Of a DNA stretch of 64,000 nt, positions 18,242 to 27,834 are shown one piece after another. Numbering within the stretch: position 1 is the stretch's first letter; every line of letters starts with the position of its first letter. The stretch spans positions 2,069,217-2,133,216 of the forward strand of contig NZ_CP063311.1 of NCBI RefSeq assembly GCF_015245355.1. Reading direction: 5' to 3'. A model generated the notes under the pieces. The model was not told where the DNA came from. It saw only the letters and a program-made list of their open reading frames with translations, and made no database searches. The translations under genes were made by a program, and so were the position numbers. Origin of the DNA: Anabaenopsis elenkinii CCIBt3563. Its GTDB lineage: Bacteria; Cyanobacteriota; Cyanobacteriia; Cyanobacteriales; Nostocaceae.

Positions 18242-19972
18242 TTAAATTTGTTTTTCATGAGTAAAAGTATCTATGATTTTATCTTCGGGTTGCGATGTTG
18301 AGCTTTTTACTTCCGTTCGTAACCGATAAATTTCATGTTTAGCATCATTGAGATGGTTAATACAATCTTGCAAATTCCCATTGATATCTTGATTTACTGC
18401 TGTTTGTTTGTTCACACCTTCTAGTAATAGGTTACCTATCTTTTGATACTCTGCAACCAGAGTAGAATTACTAGTATTCATTAACTGTGATATGTTTTCA
18501 TAATTCCTATCTATTTGCTGAGATATATTACCAACAGATGTATTAACTGTTCCAGCGTGTTTATTGATAATTTCTACGAAGCCTTGCATATCTAAAGTAA
18601 TTTGCTGCAAACCTTGAGCCTTATCCATCAGGTTATTTTCTAATTGTTCAATTCTGGTGACAGCTTTACCAAAGCCATTGACCATTTCCTGAGAAATATT
18701 ACCAGCTTGATTATTTATTGTCTGGATAAAATCTCGTACATCCCCGGAAATCGCCTCTAAACTTGCAGCCTCATTCATCAGCTTATTTTCTAATTGATCA
18801 AGTCTGGTTACAGCTTTACCAAAACTATCAGCACCTTCCTTAAGTTGAGGTATAATCTCACCCAGAGACTTTTGATTAATGCGATTTAAATCTAATATTT
18901 GGGATGAGATTTGATTAACGCCCTTAATTTCCCCTCCCAGTGCTTGCAGTTGCACTACCAATGAATTAAATGATGTGGTTGTACTAGCTAAACTTCCAGC
19001 AGAGTTAGAAAATCTCTCCTCTATTTGGGTTAAATTATTAGTCGCTGCTAATAACTTCTCAGGAAATTGACTATTAGCAAAGATGTTCGCAGCATCTTTA
19101 AATATCTGGGATTTAGCATTGAGTTGATGTATGGCAATGTCAAACTCATGAGCAGCAGCAGATATAGTACCTGCTGACTCTGTAAACTTTTCATAAACTT
19201 GTCTGGCCAAATCTGTCGCTTGCCTATTCCCCGCGATTATTTGTTCTGCGACCTTAGCCATAGAACTTTCCACCGCATCTCGTACAGTCACACCAAATCT
19301 AGTTAAAAACTCATCCTGCTGTTCTACCATCCTATTGACTATTTTATCAAGGCGAGTATCACCTTGAACTTCAGGCAGGTAAATATTATCTAAATAATCT
19401 TCTAAGGAACTGATAACCTGATACTTAAGAGCGCTAGTATTAAATTTCCAGTTAACTATTGTTAACAGCGCACTAAATAATAATCCCGTCAAACTAGTGA
19501 CAAAGGCAATACTCATCCCAGATAATGATTGTTGTATTTGACCTACTAAATCATTAATATTAGAAGCAGCAGTATTATTCAGGGTTTCACTCAGCGCAGA
19601 TAAATTAATTGTGATGCCAAAAAAAGTACCCAGTAACCCAAAAGCTAAGAGCAAATTGGGGATAATGCGGCACAAATATTCTATTTGTTCAATAGAAAAA
19701 CCTTTAAACTTTTCTTGACTATAAACTTGGTCGATTAATGCTGCTGTATTAACTTGATCTAACTTGCTGCTAGCTTTTTCAAATCTGCTTTTTAGTGTGC
19801 TGATTATTTTGGGTTGTACCCCTCCTGGAGCATGATTAATTAGTCTTTGTACTTTCTCGGCTACATCTTGCAAATACTTATACAAACTCCAGCGCATCCA
19901 GATAGTAACTATGGATGGTATAACAATGACCACTAGCGTAGCCAAAATTAATTCCCCTGGTATTGATGTCAT
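18242..19972 (-). CDS. MotA/TolQ/ZorA-like channel with long helical tail
   Basis: 576 residues from ATG 19972, chosen for the GGGAAG site 5-10 bases before it. Membrane helices lie near 6-25, 104-124 (NLLLAFGLLGTFFGIT) and 152-175 (GMSIAFVTSLTGLLFSALL), the MotA/TolQ/ExbB signature. The remaining ~380 residues form a polar, coiled-coil-like cytoplasmic tail, as in ZorA rather than flagellar MotA. The tail holds an internal duplication of about 55 residues (FGKAVTRLDQLENKL and FGKAVTRIEQLENNL). Together with the OmpA-like gene it should form an ion-driven motor unit. Confidence 0.87.
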   Translation of the reverse strand: MTSIPGELILATLVVIVIPSIVTIWMRWSLYKYLQDVAEKVQRLINHAPGGVQPKIISTLKSRFEKASSKLDQVNTAALIDQVYSQEKFKGFSIEQIEYLCRIIPNLLLAFGLLGTFFGITINLSALSETLNNTAASNINDLVGQIQQSLSGMSIAFVTSLTGLLFSALLTIVNWKFNTSALKYQVISSLEDYLDNIYLPEVQGDTRLDKIVNRMVEQQDEFLTRFGVTVRDAVESSMAKVAEQIIAGNRQATDLARQVYEKFTESAGTISAAAHEFDIAIHQLNAKSQIFKDAANIFANSQFPEKLLAATNNLTQIEERFSNSAGSLASTTTSFNSLVVQLQALGGEIKGVNQISSQILDLNRINQKSLGEIIPQLKEGADSFGKAVTRLDQLENKLMNEAASLEAISGDVRDFIQTINNQAGNISQEMVNGFGKAVTRIEQLENNLMDKAQGLQQITLDMQGFVEIINKHAGTVNTSVGNISQQIDRNYENISQLMNTSNSTLVAEYQKIGNLLLEGVNKQTAVNQDINGNLQDCINHLNDAKHEIYRLRTEVKSSTSQPEDKIIDTFTHEKQI

Positions 19973-20021
19973 GATACTTCCCTGATTATGAAATGTGTGA
20001 GAGGATGCTGAGTAAACCAAA

Positions 20022-23000
20022 TTAATTTAAGAATTGGTCTAAGATTCTTTGTTTTTGAAGCTCGTAATCTTCTTGAGTAATTAGGCCATCCCCTAAAAGG
20101 TCTTGTAAATTCTTTAAGTCTAACCGCATTTGTGCCCCAGTATCGGTATATTGCACCGATTCACCATCTACTATCTCGCCCACAAGAGATCTTCTGGTAT
20201 CTAAGCTTGGCGGTAAACTATTTTCTGGAGTTGGGGAATTAAATTTATCATTCATTTTTCTGCGGAACCTGAGAATAATTCCTTCTTTAGTTCCTTTTTG
20301 ATTGTTAATTAATGCATTCCTGTAAGGATAGTTAGGATGTTCCTGTGGTAACTTGTCAACTTCATTGACAAAGCTGTTGAATTTGGGTAAATATTCACTT
20401 TTCCACAGTTCAGGTTGTCTTTCCATAGCAGAAATTTCCTGATCTAAAATACCTTGCAAAGCTAATTTCATATCCTGACGGTTCGCCAGTTCCTCTAAGG
20501 CCTGTCCCCATTCTGAACTGAGAGTAGCTGTAGAATCACAGTCGCGCAAATCATCATAATATGTAAACTCTAATTGCCGATTTTGCGGGTTGGTCTGCAG
20601 TAGTTGTAGACCTAGACAGGGATAGAAAACATTTTCTAATTGTTCTATTGTCACTGCATCTGGTGGAATAATATCTGGGAAAACCACACGGTAATCATTA
20701 TGTAGAGAAGCGCCGCGGGAATTATACTCCCTGAGATAATGGTTACGCATTCTTTCCAGACTATTAATTAATCTCAGAGGAAACCCACCATACTCATTGA
20801 CAAATAAAATCTCATCCTCAGTTTGCAAGGATTTTAAGACTGTTGGCGAAATCCCTAAATCTGTAGTTAGCAAAGATTTAAACTGTCTGACTTCTAATTC
20901 ATCGGTATCTTTAAAGCCCACTAATTGACTAGTTTTACCAGGATCATCCCAAAAATAGGGATCACTCAAATTCAGTGGTAATAGGGGTTTAGCTTCCTCC
21001 ATAATTTGTGCTAAACGGGTTGAACGTGCGGTTGAGTAGTTTTGCATGAAGCGCTTAATTACGGATTTGACAATATTAGTACCCCGTGAAGCAAACATAC
21101 TGTCAATTCTCAAATTCATCTCTGTTTGCAGCAGTTCTTGGGTAGTGCGTTCTTTCTCTAAGAAACTTGTCAAAGACTTTCCTCTACCACTGGGTTCTGT
21201 AATTTCTGAACTGATCATGGCTAACTGGGAACGTAAGTCATCTACAGGTAACATAGTTTGGTGACAGCGTTCGATGTCTTCATCATCAAATATGGCTTCA
21301 CCGCTCATTTCATCGAAATTCAAATCCCGTAACTCTCTATCTTGTCTTTCGTAAATGTTTTTTAAGTCATTTAATAGGCTGTCAAAAGCAGTTGTTTGAC
21401 TAATTTTATCTTGTACATATGTTTGCAGTTTCTTGACAACTCGTAGTGCTTCCTGTCGTACAGTTAAGTCAAAGTTATGTTTTATAATTTTCTGAACTTG
21501 TTGCAAAGCTGTTTTAATTTCTGTTTGAAATTGTTGATTTTTATTATTAAATTTGGGTATGACAAATTTAGCCTCGATATCTGTAAGAACCTGGTCAGTT
21601 TCAGCCCAGACTCTATCTAGGTCTTCAGGTGTTCTCATGTTCGCAAAATCATTAAGAGCCGCTTGTATATCCCGTTGGTAATCGTTTAATTCATGTTGCA
21701 GTGCATCTAACCAATCACGGCTACTTTTGAGGGAAAAATTAGACTTATTGGGTGTGAGTAGCTGAGTGAGATAATCATCAATATTACCCTGGAGTTGTTT
21801 AGTTAAGTTAGGAGTTAATTCTATTAACTTAGTTAACCATTGTCCTCTAGTACTTTCAGTTTCTCCTGGTTGTACTTTACGGAATTGATCGCGGAATTCT
21901 TTAGGTAGTTTTTGACGTAAATTATTTCTGTCGTCCTTATTTTCACACTTATTAATTAAATTATTTATTTTATTTTTCCAGGTGTTAATACTGTTGATGA
22001 ATGTACTATCATATTCTTGCACTCCCTCTGCAAGTTTAGTAATTAAACCATCCCTAGTAACCAGGTCATTATGCCAATGGTACTCTAGGAGAAATTGCTG
22101 TAATAAATCCCGCGGATCGGGGCTTTGACTTTTACCATTTAACCAAAAATTCACCAGTTCTAACCCAACTTTATTTAAGGAAATTTCGACCACGGTATCA
22201 CGGCGAAAATAAATGGCGGATAATCCAAATGTGAGGTAACGCTGGGGATTAGGACGGGGGTGTTTATCCCAATCAATAATGTGTTGTAAAAAATTATCTC
22301 TGTTACCTTTAATGAGTGGTGCTAATTCACTACTAAAATCAAGGGAAATTTTATGAGCAATAACGTTGCATAATTTGCCTTGGTTGAGGATTGTATATTC
22401 GCCGCTGGTTTGATGCGAAACTAAATAAGTATAATCAAAGGGTGAACGTTTTTCCCTGACATACACAGGATTTTGGATGTCATAAAAAGCCTCAAATTCT
22501 GTCCCTGGACGGTTATAGTAGTCTAGTTCTTTGAGAGCACCATAGGTATTCGCATTCATGCTGGGAGTATTACCATACAGTTCTGGACTAATAACTAAGT
22601 AACCGCAAAATCTAGCACCTTGATCACCATAAAAATGTCTGAGACTGTAAGCGATATCCAAAAACATCCCGCTACCTGTACCACCGCACAGGGAACCCAC
22701 TACAAAAATACTTAATCCCGGCTCTACTTTGAGACCGGATCTGAGTAAATAAGCCTCGTGTCCTCTGGTACGTTCTTCAGCGTTCTTGATAGCTAATTGT
22801 ATTTTCTGGTGATTGTGGAAAAAAGCCAATCTTCCTACTGGTCTAATACCTTTAGCACCGTCTTCTACTGCTTTAATATTACGTAATAACTGGGGGGGGA
22901 ACCATCTACCAATGTGGTCATATGGTCCATAATCGTTGTATTCTGAACGCCTTTCTAACCCTTCAACAAAGGTAGTTACTTCTCTGGATGACATGGTAGC

Positions 23001-23258
23001 GGTGACTTTTTCTGATTGCTGAAAACTCAGATCAACACCATGATAAATACTACCGGTGCGAATACCACTGACTTGAGTGGCGGCTTTATCGGTGTCAATG
23101 TGGACAAAACTGACAATGGGGAGGTTCTTTAAATCCCCATATTTGTCTACTATTAAGCGGCGAACTCGCATTAAAACATCCCTACCAGTTCCACCTAATC
23201 CTATACAAACTGTGCGGTTGATTCCTTGATATTGTTGTTCATTGCTGGCTGCGTTCAT
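20022..23258 (-). CDS. Large tubulin/FtsZ-like GTPase with C-terminal SHOCT-like tail
   Basis: 1078 residues; GAGGAG precedes the ATG. The N-terminal ~430 residues match the Tubulin_2-like group: the nucleotide-binding loop IGLGGTGRDVL (19-29), FVHIDTDKAA (51-60) and the tubulin signature GSLCGGTGSGMFLD (GGTGSG at 192-197). Residues 430-1000 are long, helical and unrecognised. The last 35 residues (LKNLQDLLGDGLITQEDYEL) look like a SHOCT oligomerisation motif. Predicted to polymerise or assemble with GTP in the cytoplasm. Lies between vWA (19-bp gap) and the channel gene (49-bp gap). Confidence 0.85.
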   Translation of the reverse strand: MNAASNEQQYQGINRTVCIGLGGTGRDVLMRVRRLIVDKYGDLKNLPIVSFVHIDTDKAATQVSGIRTGSIYHGVDLSFQQSEKVTATMSSREVTTFVEGLERRSEYNDYGPYDHIGRWFPPQLLRNIKAVEDGAKGIRPVGRLAFFHNHQKIQLAIKNAEERTRGHEAYLLRSGLKVEPGLSIFVVGSLCGGTGSGMFLDIAYSLRHFYGDQGARFCGYLVISPELYGNTPSMNANTYGALKELDYYNRPGTEFEAFYDIQNPVYVREKRSPFDYTYLVSHQTSGEYTILNQGKLCNVIAHKISLDFSSELAPLIKGNRDNFLQHIIDWDKHPRPNPQRYLTFGLSAIYFRRDTVVEISLNKVGLELVNFWLNGKSQSPDPRDLLQQFLLEYHWHNDLVTRDGLITKLAEGVQEYDSTFINSINTWKNKINNLINKCENKDDRNNLRQKLPKEFRDQFRKVQPGETESTRGQWLTKLIELTPNLTKQLQGNIDDYLTQLLTPNKSNFSLKSSRDWLDALQHELNDYQRDIQAALNDFANMRTPEDLDRVWAETDQVLTDIEAKFVIPKFNNKNQQFQTEIKTALQQVQKIIKHNFDLTVRQEALRVVKKLQTYVQDKISQTTAFDSLLNDLKNIYERQDRELRDLNFDEMSGEAIFDDEDIERCHQTMLPVDDLRSQLAMISSEITEPSGRGKSLTSFLEKERTTQELLQTEMNLRIDSMFASRGTNIVKSVIKRFMQNYSTARSTRLAQIMEEAKPLLPLNLSDPYFWDDPGKTSQLVGFKDTDELEVRQFKSLLTTDLGISPTVLKSLQTEDEILFVNEYGGFPLRLINSLERMRNHYLREYNSRGASLHNDYRVVFPDIIPPDAVTIEQLENVFYPCLGLQLLQTNPQNRQLEFTYYDDLRDCDSTATLSSEWGQALEELANRQDMKLALQGILDQEISAMERQPELWKSEYLPKFNSFVNEVDKLPQEHPNYPYRNALINNQKGTKEGIILRFRRKMNDKFNSPTPENSLPPSLDTRRSLVGEIVDGESVQYTDTGAQMRLDLKNLQDLLGDGLITQEDYELQKQRILDQFLN

Positions 23259-23277
23259 AGAAATACTCCTCTATAGA

Positions 23278-24432
23278 CTATTTTTTGATTTGGATATAAA
23301 TTTCATCATCGCGTTGGCGATTATCTGGACAACTGAGCCTAAATTTAGACCCAGAGATGGGGGTACGGGAGGCAATTTCCCGGCCGTTATAATGAATCGG
23401 TGGTAAGTCTGAACTTAAGGGGACTAAGTAGAGTCTCTCACCCTGTCTTTCTAAGTAGGCTCTGACTTTTCCACCCGGACAGGGGATACAGTCTGCATAA
23501 GTTCCGTCGTCTTCACCAATGGCGATTTTTTGCTTATTCTTTAACCGACATATTTGTTCTTCTTGTTCTGGAAGTTCTATAGATAATTGCCAATTTTTCT
23601 GTGAGCGGTGTAGTTTATATCCCAAAGCGCATAAACTAGCGATGATTACAAGTAAAATTAAACCTGGGAGCCATAACTGCTGCCTTAAATAGGGATTAAC
23701 TAAACAAGTTTCTCGATTACCTGGTGCTGGTGTGCAAAATTCTTGAACCGTCGGATCAATATCAACAACAGTTAATGTATATGGTTGATTTTCCCCTGTG
23801 GTAATGGAGAGCGATCGCCTGTTCATGGGTAATATTTCCATCCAAGCTTGTCGCTCTTGACTTTCTGGAGAATTAGCAATTCTTAATGGACTATCAGCAG
23901 GGGTTTCTATCCACACATCTGAGGTAATTCCCGGTTGTGTAAATAAGGGTGCATCAGTTAACCAAATAACAGATTGTGGCTTAATTGCTTGTCCTGTTTG
24001 CAAGCGATTATAATTAATTTGAGCAATACCTTGATAAACCCTTAACTCAGCCCGCTGAATATCTGTACCGTAATACTTGCTATCGGAGGTTAGGGGAATT
24101 TTTTCTAATAGTTGTGCCAGGTTTTCTTCACTTCTATGAATATACTTAATGGGTTTTCCCAAAGGATGAAGACTAGGTGTCCATTCTTCTAACACCAAAT
24201 CCCCAGCAAAGGGAACAATGTAGATAGAGTCACCGGGTTGAATGCTGTCTTGAACGATTTGACGCAACCGAATCCGAGCTTGATCATTTAAGCCAACGCT
24301 TTCTGTCAAATCAATAGCCAAGATTACATCTCGTCCACTACTGAGCCGAGAGACTAAATTTAATCCGAGTTGTTGTGTAGGAGTGAGTTTTTCTCCGGGG
24401 GAAATTCTTGTTAAAGTCACTGAGACAGCCAC
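23278..24432 (-). CDS. vWA-domain membrane protein
   Basis: 384 residues from GTG 24432. A von Willebrand A domain (about 34-210) carries a MIDAS-like DLTES (41-45, Thr in place of the first Ser), a Thr in GTD (123-124) and WLTD (157-160). One membrane helix follows (253-272, LWLPGLILLVIIASLCALGY). The C-terminal 110 residues are beta-rich and could be a degenerate FHA-like domain. There is no signal peptide, so topology is uncertain. It is the first gene of the cluster and probably the scaffold or regulator of the tubulin-like and motor proteins. Confidence 0.8.
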   Translation of the reverse strand: MAVSVTLTRISPGEKLTPTQQLGLNLVSRLSSGRDVILAIDLTESVGLNDQARIRLRQIVQDSIQPGDSIYIVPFAGDLVLEEWTPSLHPLGKPIKYIHRSEENLAQLLEKIPLTSDSKYYGTDIQRAELRVYQGIAQINYNRLQTGQAIKPQSVIWLTDAPLFTQPGITSDVWIETPADSPLRIANSPESQERQAWMEILPMNRRSLSITTGENQPYTLTVVDIDPTVQEFCTPAPGNRETCLVNPYLRQQLWLPGLILLVIIASLCALGYKLHRSQKNWQLSIELPEQEEQICRLKNKQKIAIGEDDGTYADCIPCPGGKVRAYLERQGERLYLVPLSSDLPPIHYNGREIASRTPISGSKFRLSCPDNRQRDDEIYIQIKK

Positions 24433-24670
24433 ACCAATATAATGTAAAAATTATCGCACATCATGCGGGAAATCACGTCATCTTGAGACTGCCAGTAATT
24501 CTGCGTCTGTATTATAGTATATGCGTATATTTAATTGTAATCAGGAGTAATCTTAAATTAATACTTTACCAGCCCTAAATAATTTATGAAATCTCACTTA
24601 TGGAGTATTGACTTTTGTGGTATAACAGTGGTAATAGGGTTAGATGTATTATTTCCAGAATTAAAACTAC

Positions 24671-24692
24671 AAAAAAGACCCTAATTAGGGTC
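24671..24692 (-). terminator. Rho-independent terminator, minus strand
   Basis: GACCCTAATTAGGGTC (24677-24692) is a perfect palindrome, followed on the minus strand by six T residues (24671-24676). It ends transcription coming from the 25082-25339 gene or from the repeat element, and insulates the vWA operon promoter (24433-24670). Confidence 0.75.
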
Positions 24693-24741
24693 ACTTCAAA
24701 TCAGAGAAAATGGGGAATGTAAATTTTAACTATCGCATATC

Positions 24742-25106
24742 TTGACTTCTCCCCTGGATAGAATCACAGGGGATTCTAAACTGATGTTGCTACGCGGTCT
24801 GAAGACACGCTACGCAAAGTTTACGATTTTATTTATTTAAAAATTTGAATAAATAATATCGTTGTGGCACAGTCAAAATGCCCTACCCACCTCGGCTAAA
24901 AATAAATCTAGCTGTGTGGCTACTTAAGGAAAACATCTTTTGGGTTTTTCACCATATTTGTGGATGCTTTTTTAGCCTAACTAATCAGAAATGCCTTGTC
25001 AATAAGTTTTTTGTAGTCAGGATACGACAGGGTAAATCCTGTTGAGTCGCTTTTCATCCCCTCGCTAAAGTGCAGGGGTTCTCACGCTCCCACTATATTT
25101 TGATAG
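24742..25106 (-). repeat. 365-bp dispersed repeat, copy A (IS200/IS605-like ends)
   Basis: The same 365 bp occurs in reverse orientation at 61633-61997 with about five mismatches and no indels. Read on the minus strand it begins CTATCAAAATATAGTGGGAG, has a CCCC...GGGG hairpin near one end (about 25059-25079), an A+T-rich hairpin in the middle and a second CCCC...GGGG hairpin ending GAAGTCAA. That last end resembles the right end of the IS200/IS605 element at 48071-48100. It has no ORF, so it is a non-autonomous element. Its end overlaps the last codons of the 25082 gene. Confidence 0.75.
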
Positions 25107-25339
25107 CGCTGGCGATAGTAAGCCAAGATTTCCTCTAGGCGTTGCTGACTTGCAGCACTTAAATGGGATGTGATAGAAATCTCTAAGCCCGCAATTTGAC
25201 TTTGCTGGTAATCGAATTCGGAAGATGATTGGGGAATTAAACCCACTTGTACGCCTTCGATTTGACGCAAATGAGCAGCTATTTCTCGGTAAACCGCTAG
25301 AGGTAAACCAGCAAATTCAATTTTTCCTTGAGTTTCCAT
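25082..25339 (-). CDS. Small conserved-looking protein, unknown; 3' end lies in repeat element
   Basis: 85 residues from ATG 25339 (the frame is open to 25375). It reads METQGKIEFAGLPLAVYREI and then an alternating polar/hydrophobic pattern, suggesting a small alpha/beta fold. I do not recognise a characterised family. The last seven codons (YQNIVGA) and the stop fall inside the 365-bp repeat, so the element has either replaced the original C-terminus or landed exactly at the end of the gene. psbO lies 177 bp upstream on the same strand. Confidence 0.6.
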   Translation of the reverse strand: METQGKIEFAGLPLAVYREIAAHLRQIEGVQVGLIPQSSSEFDYQQSQIAGLEISITSHLSAASQQRLEEILAYYRQRYQNIVGA

Positions 25340-25516
25340 CTTGAACAGGTTTGAATATTGACTATTTAATTTCAATACTATGTTCTCATTGAGGGGGGAT
25401 GGGAACTTTTATAGATGTAAACAAGCCGATAAAAAACCCATTTACCTCCATATTAAAGGAAGCAAATGGATAAGTTTTTGTTATCTAATCAATAACTAGG
25501 AATCCGACTAAGGAAT

Positions 25517-26350
25517 TTAGGCGCGATTTGGTTGAACCCGTGCGTAAAATAGACCGCGAATCTTGACTTCTTTAGGTTCACCAGCACCTAAATCAGTATC
25601 AGATGGCTGTTCGCTCTCGAAAGTACCAGCAATTTCACCAGTAATGTTATCTACTTTAGCTACCTGTAGGGAAATTGTGCCATCAAGAGTTTCGATCCGC
25701 TTGACATTAGCGCGGGTCAGTTCTTCATCATCAGCTTGAGCAGGAAGAGCCACGGCATTATCATAGCCAGTAACGATACCACGACCTTTAGGATCTAGGA
25801 AAGAAGAACCACGGTAGGAAGGAACCTTGAAAGTACCTTCAAAGTCAGTGGAGGTATTGATACTGGTCAAACCAGCTTGTGTTTGAGCAACTAAATTTTT
25901 GATGGTAAAGAGGAAAGGTACTGATTCACCGCCGGGGAGTTTGACAGTGATGGCTTGAAAGTCTAAACCATCAGCTTCTACAAAGGTGAGACTATTATCT
26001 GGGTTGACTTTTAGGTCACCTTGTACCTGGTCAATGGTGGAGGTGTATCTGGTCAACAATTTACCGGGTACATACTCTGCTACTTGCCGTTTATTAGTAG
26101 GTTCTTCTTTGACAAAGAAGCTCGTTGGTTCCAAACACAGTTCTTTGATCAGATAAGACTGGCTGGAATCAATGGGAATGGAACCACGGCTAGTTTCTGC
26201 CAGCTGAGGGCATTTATTAGCTAGGCCAGTACCACGAATTTGTTCGTAAGTTAGTAAGTCTCTACTAGAAGCAGTGGGAGCATCACTGCAAGCGGTTAAT
26301 AGCCCCAGGCATACAGCCAAGAATGCAACAATTAAAGCGCGATACCTCAT
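25517..26350 (-). CDS. psbO: Photosystem II manganese-stabilising protein PsbO
   Basis: 277 residues from ATG 26350, with GAGG 6 bp ahead; a TTG 18 bp upstream is in frame. The signal ends at LLTAC, so the start looks lipoprotein-like. The mature part shows LTYEQIRGTGLANKCPQL, IDSSQSYLIKELCLEPTSF (disulphide Cys pair), and KGRGIVTGYDNAVALPA, all hallmarks of PsbO. It shields the Mn4CaO5 cluster on the lumenal side. Stands alone with its own promoter region. Confidence 0.98.
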   Translation of the reverse strand: MRYRALIVAFLAVCLGLLTACSDAPTASSRDLLTYEQIRGTGLANKCPQLAETSRGSIPIDSSQSYLIKELCLEPTSFFVKEEPTNKRQVAEYVPGKLLTRYTSTIDQVQGDLKVNPDNSLTFVEADGLDFQAITVKLPGGESVPFLFTIKNLVAQTQAGLTSINTSTDFEGTFKVPSYRGSSFLDPKGRGIVTGYDNAVALPAQADDEELTRANVKRIETLDGTISLQVAKVDNITGEIAGTFESEQPSDTDLGAGEPKEVKIRGLFYARVQPNRA

Positions 26351-26763
26351 GGTCAACCTCAATTTCAAAAATTAATATCTAAGTTGTAAAACTAATGCCT
26401 ATGGCATTTTCGGTGTTGCCCAAATGGTTGCGTATTATGAAGTAATATAATACTACATAATATACAGTCCATTGATTTATAGGGAAATTAGCCAGATCAT
26501 ACGATTTTTTTTAACTCAAGATCAAAAATACGTGATTGTATCTAGCTGACTGGGAGGCAGAGCCAGAGTCGATGACCGTCTTTTATAATAAACTATCGTG
26601 ACCTGTGATTTGGAAAACTGGAAACTCGATAAATTCGCCTGCGCCTTACCACTATTTTTCAACCCAGACGGCCATCTTCATCGCCGATTATCCTGTGGTC
26701 AAGAATGAAAGCTAAAAATCTTCGGTAAATTTGAGTAGGCCTGATTTAGACGGAGATAGTTCC
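26351..26763. other. Divergent promoter region of psbO
   Basis: 413 bp between psbO (minus) and the 26764 gene (plus). It holds an A+T-rich stretch with GTATTATGAAGTAATATAAT near 26432 that could carry the psbO promoter. No ORF or RNA gene seen. Confidence 0.4.
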
Positions 26764-27129
26764 ATGAGTAACCCCGAAGGTTTTGAATCCCCAAATTTGT
26801 CTGAAAAATTGCAAGCAATCACCACCGCAGTCCTTGATATAGCCAGTCTTGCTCAGGGAGATGCGATCGCTCTTTTGGGCTTGTTGCGCCATTTAGAACA
26901 GTTACATCGAGATATCCGGGACAGTGCTTTTCAACAGAGTTTGCCTGATAATCGCCAGAAGCTCTACTCTTTACTCAAAGACATTGAATCTGAAGGAGGC
27001 TGGCCTTACATTGAGCGCATGAGGCTAAAAACCTTTTTAGCCACTTTGCCCCAGTCTGCCATGGAAAATCAGCCGGAATTGTCAAATCAGGATGATTTGT
27101 TAGAGGGCGATCGCTCCTTGAGTCTGTGA
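26764..27129 (+). CDS. Conserved-looking helical protein of unknown function
   Basis: 121 residues from ATG 26764, preceded by GGAG; a TTG 33 bp upstream is in frame but weaker. Mostly helical (LSEKLQAITTAVLDIASLAQ, then ALLGLLRHLEQLHRDIRDSA), acidic tail. Cytoplasmic, with no membrane segment. Base use, including a HIP1 site, is like that of its neighbours, so it looks like a core cyanobacterial gene. I do not recognise it. It stands alone between psbO and ftsQ. Confidence 0.65.
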   Translation: MSNPEGFESPNLSEKLQAITTAVLDIASLAQGDAIALLGLLRHLEQLHRDIRDSAFQQSLPDNRQKLYSLLKDIESEGGWPYIERMRLKTFLATLPQSAMENQPELSNQDDLLEGDRSLSL

Positions 27130-27834
27130 TCTGGACAAGAGTAATGAATTTTAAAAAAAATTCATTACTATTCATAATTCTTAACTTATACATTTAGGAA
27201 TACGATCAGAATCAGGCAGGTGGTCAAAATGCCAAGCTCCTTTGGTCATCACTAGTGGATGTTAGTGTTTGACCCCAGGAAGAATCCAGAGAGTTAAAAC
27301 TACGCAGGATAACTGCTAAAGGCATCATCTTGATGGGGATTGGCTTGGGGATTCCCACCTTATAACTGTCCTGTCCTACAATCATTCCCCATGGAAGTCG
27401 CAAGTAACAGTATTGACGCTATGGCTGTATCCCTTTATAAGTGTTATTAACAATCTCAAGATAATAACTGGTAATCGAAAATTGGAAGCTCTGCGCCCCC
27501 CTAGGAACATCTGTTCATATACATGAATATCTAGCTAGTAATGCACCAGGCATAATTGATTGAGAATTTACGGCTCCTAGATTTCAGCCCTGGCACAAGA
27601 GTAGACAGTATTACATATTGTGCATTGGTTTTACCTATGGTGTTTGTACTCAATAATCATAGCTATGACCAGCCCCAGAGGTTGAAGGTCAACATTGGAC
27701 TGATGAATATCGCTTTAGCCGATGTAAACGCAAAAATGGAGGAAAAAGATTCATAGATACTCACAGCTTAATTAAGCAAAAGAAATGATCGGGTCGTAAG
27801 CACGAATTTTGACCGCAAATATCAAGAGGAAGGA
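27130..27834. other. Long intergenic region upstream of ftsQ
   Basis: 705 bp without a convincing gene. A 66-codon TTG-started frame at 27556-27756 has no ribosome site and an unlikely composition. GAATTTTAAAAAAAATTC at about 27147 is a weak hairpin just after the 26764 gene. I see no RNA or mobile-element signature; the size leaves room for an unrecognised small RNA. Confidence 0.4.

Noticed and set aside
16153..24432. Calling the motor-tubulin cluster Zorya
   Set aside because: The ZorA/B-like pair is similar, but none of the Zorya effector genes I know is present, and tubulin and vWA genes are not part of it.
27556..27756. 66-codon frame upstream of ftsQ
   Set aside because: TTG start, no ribosome site, no recognisable pattern.
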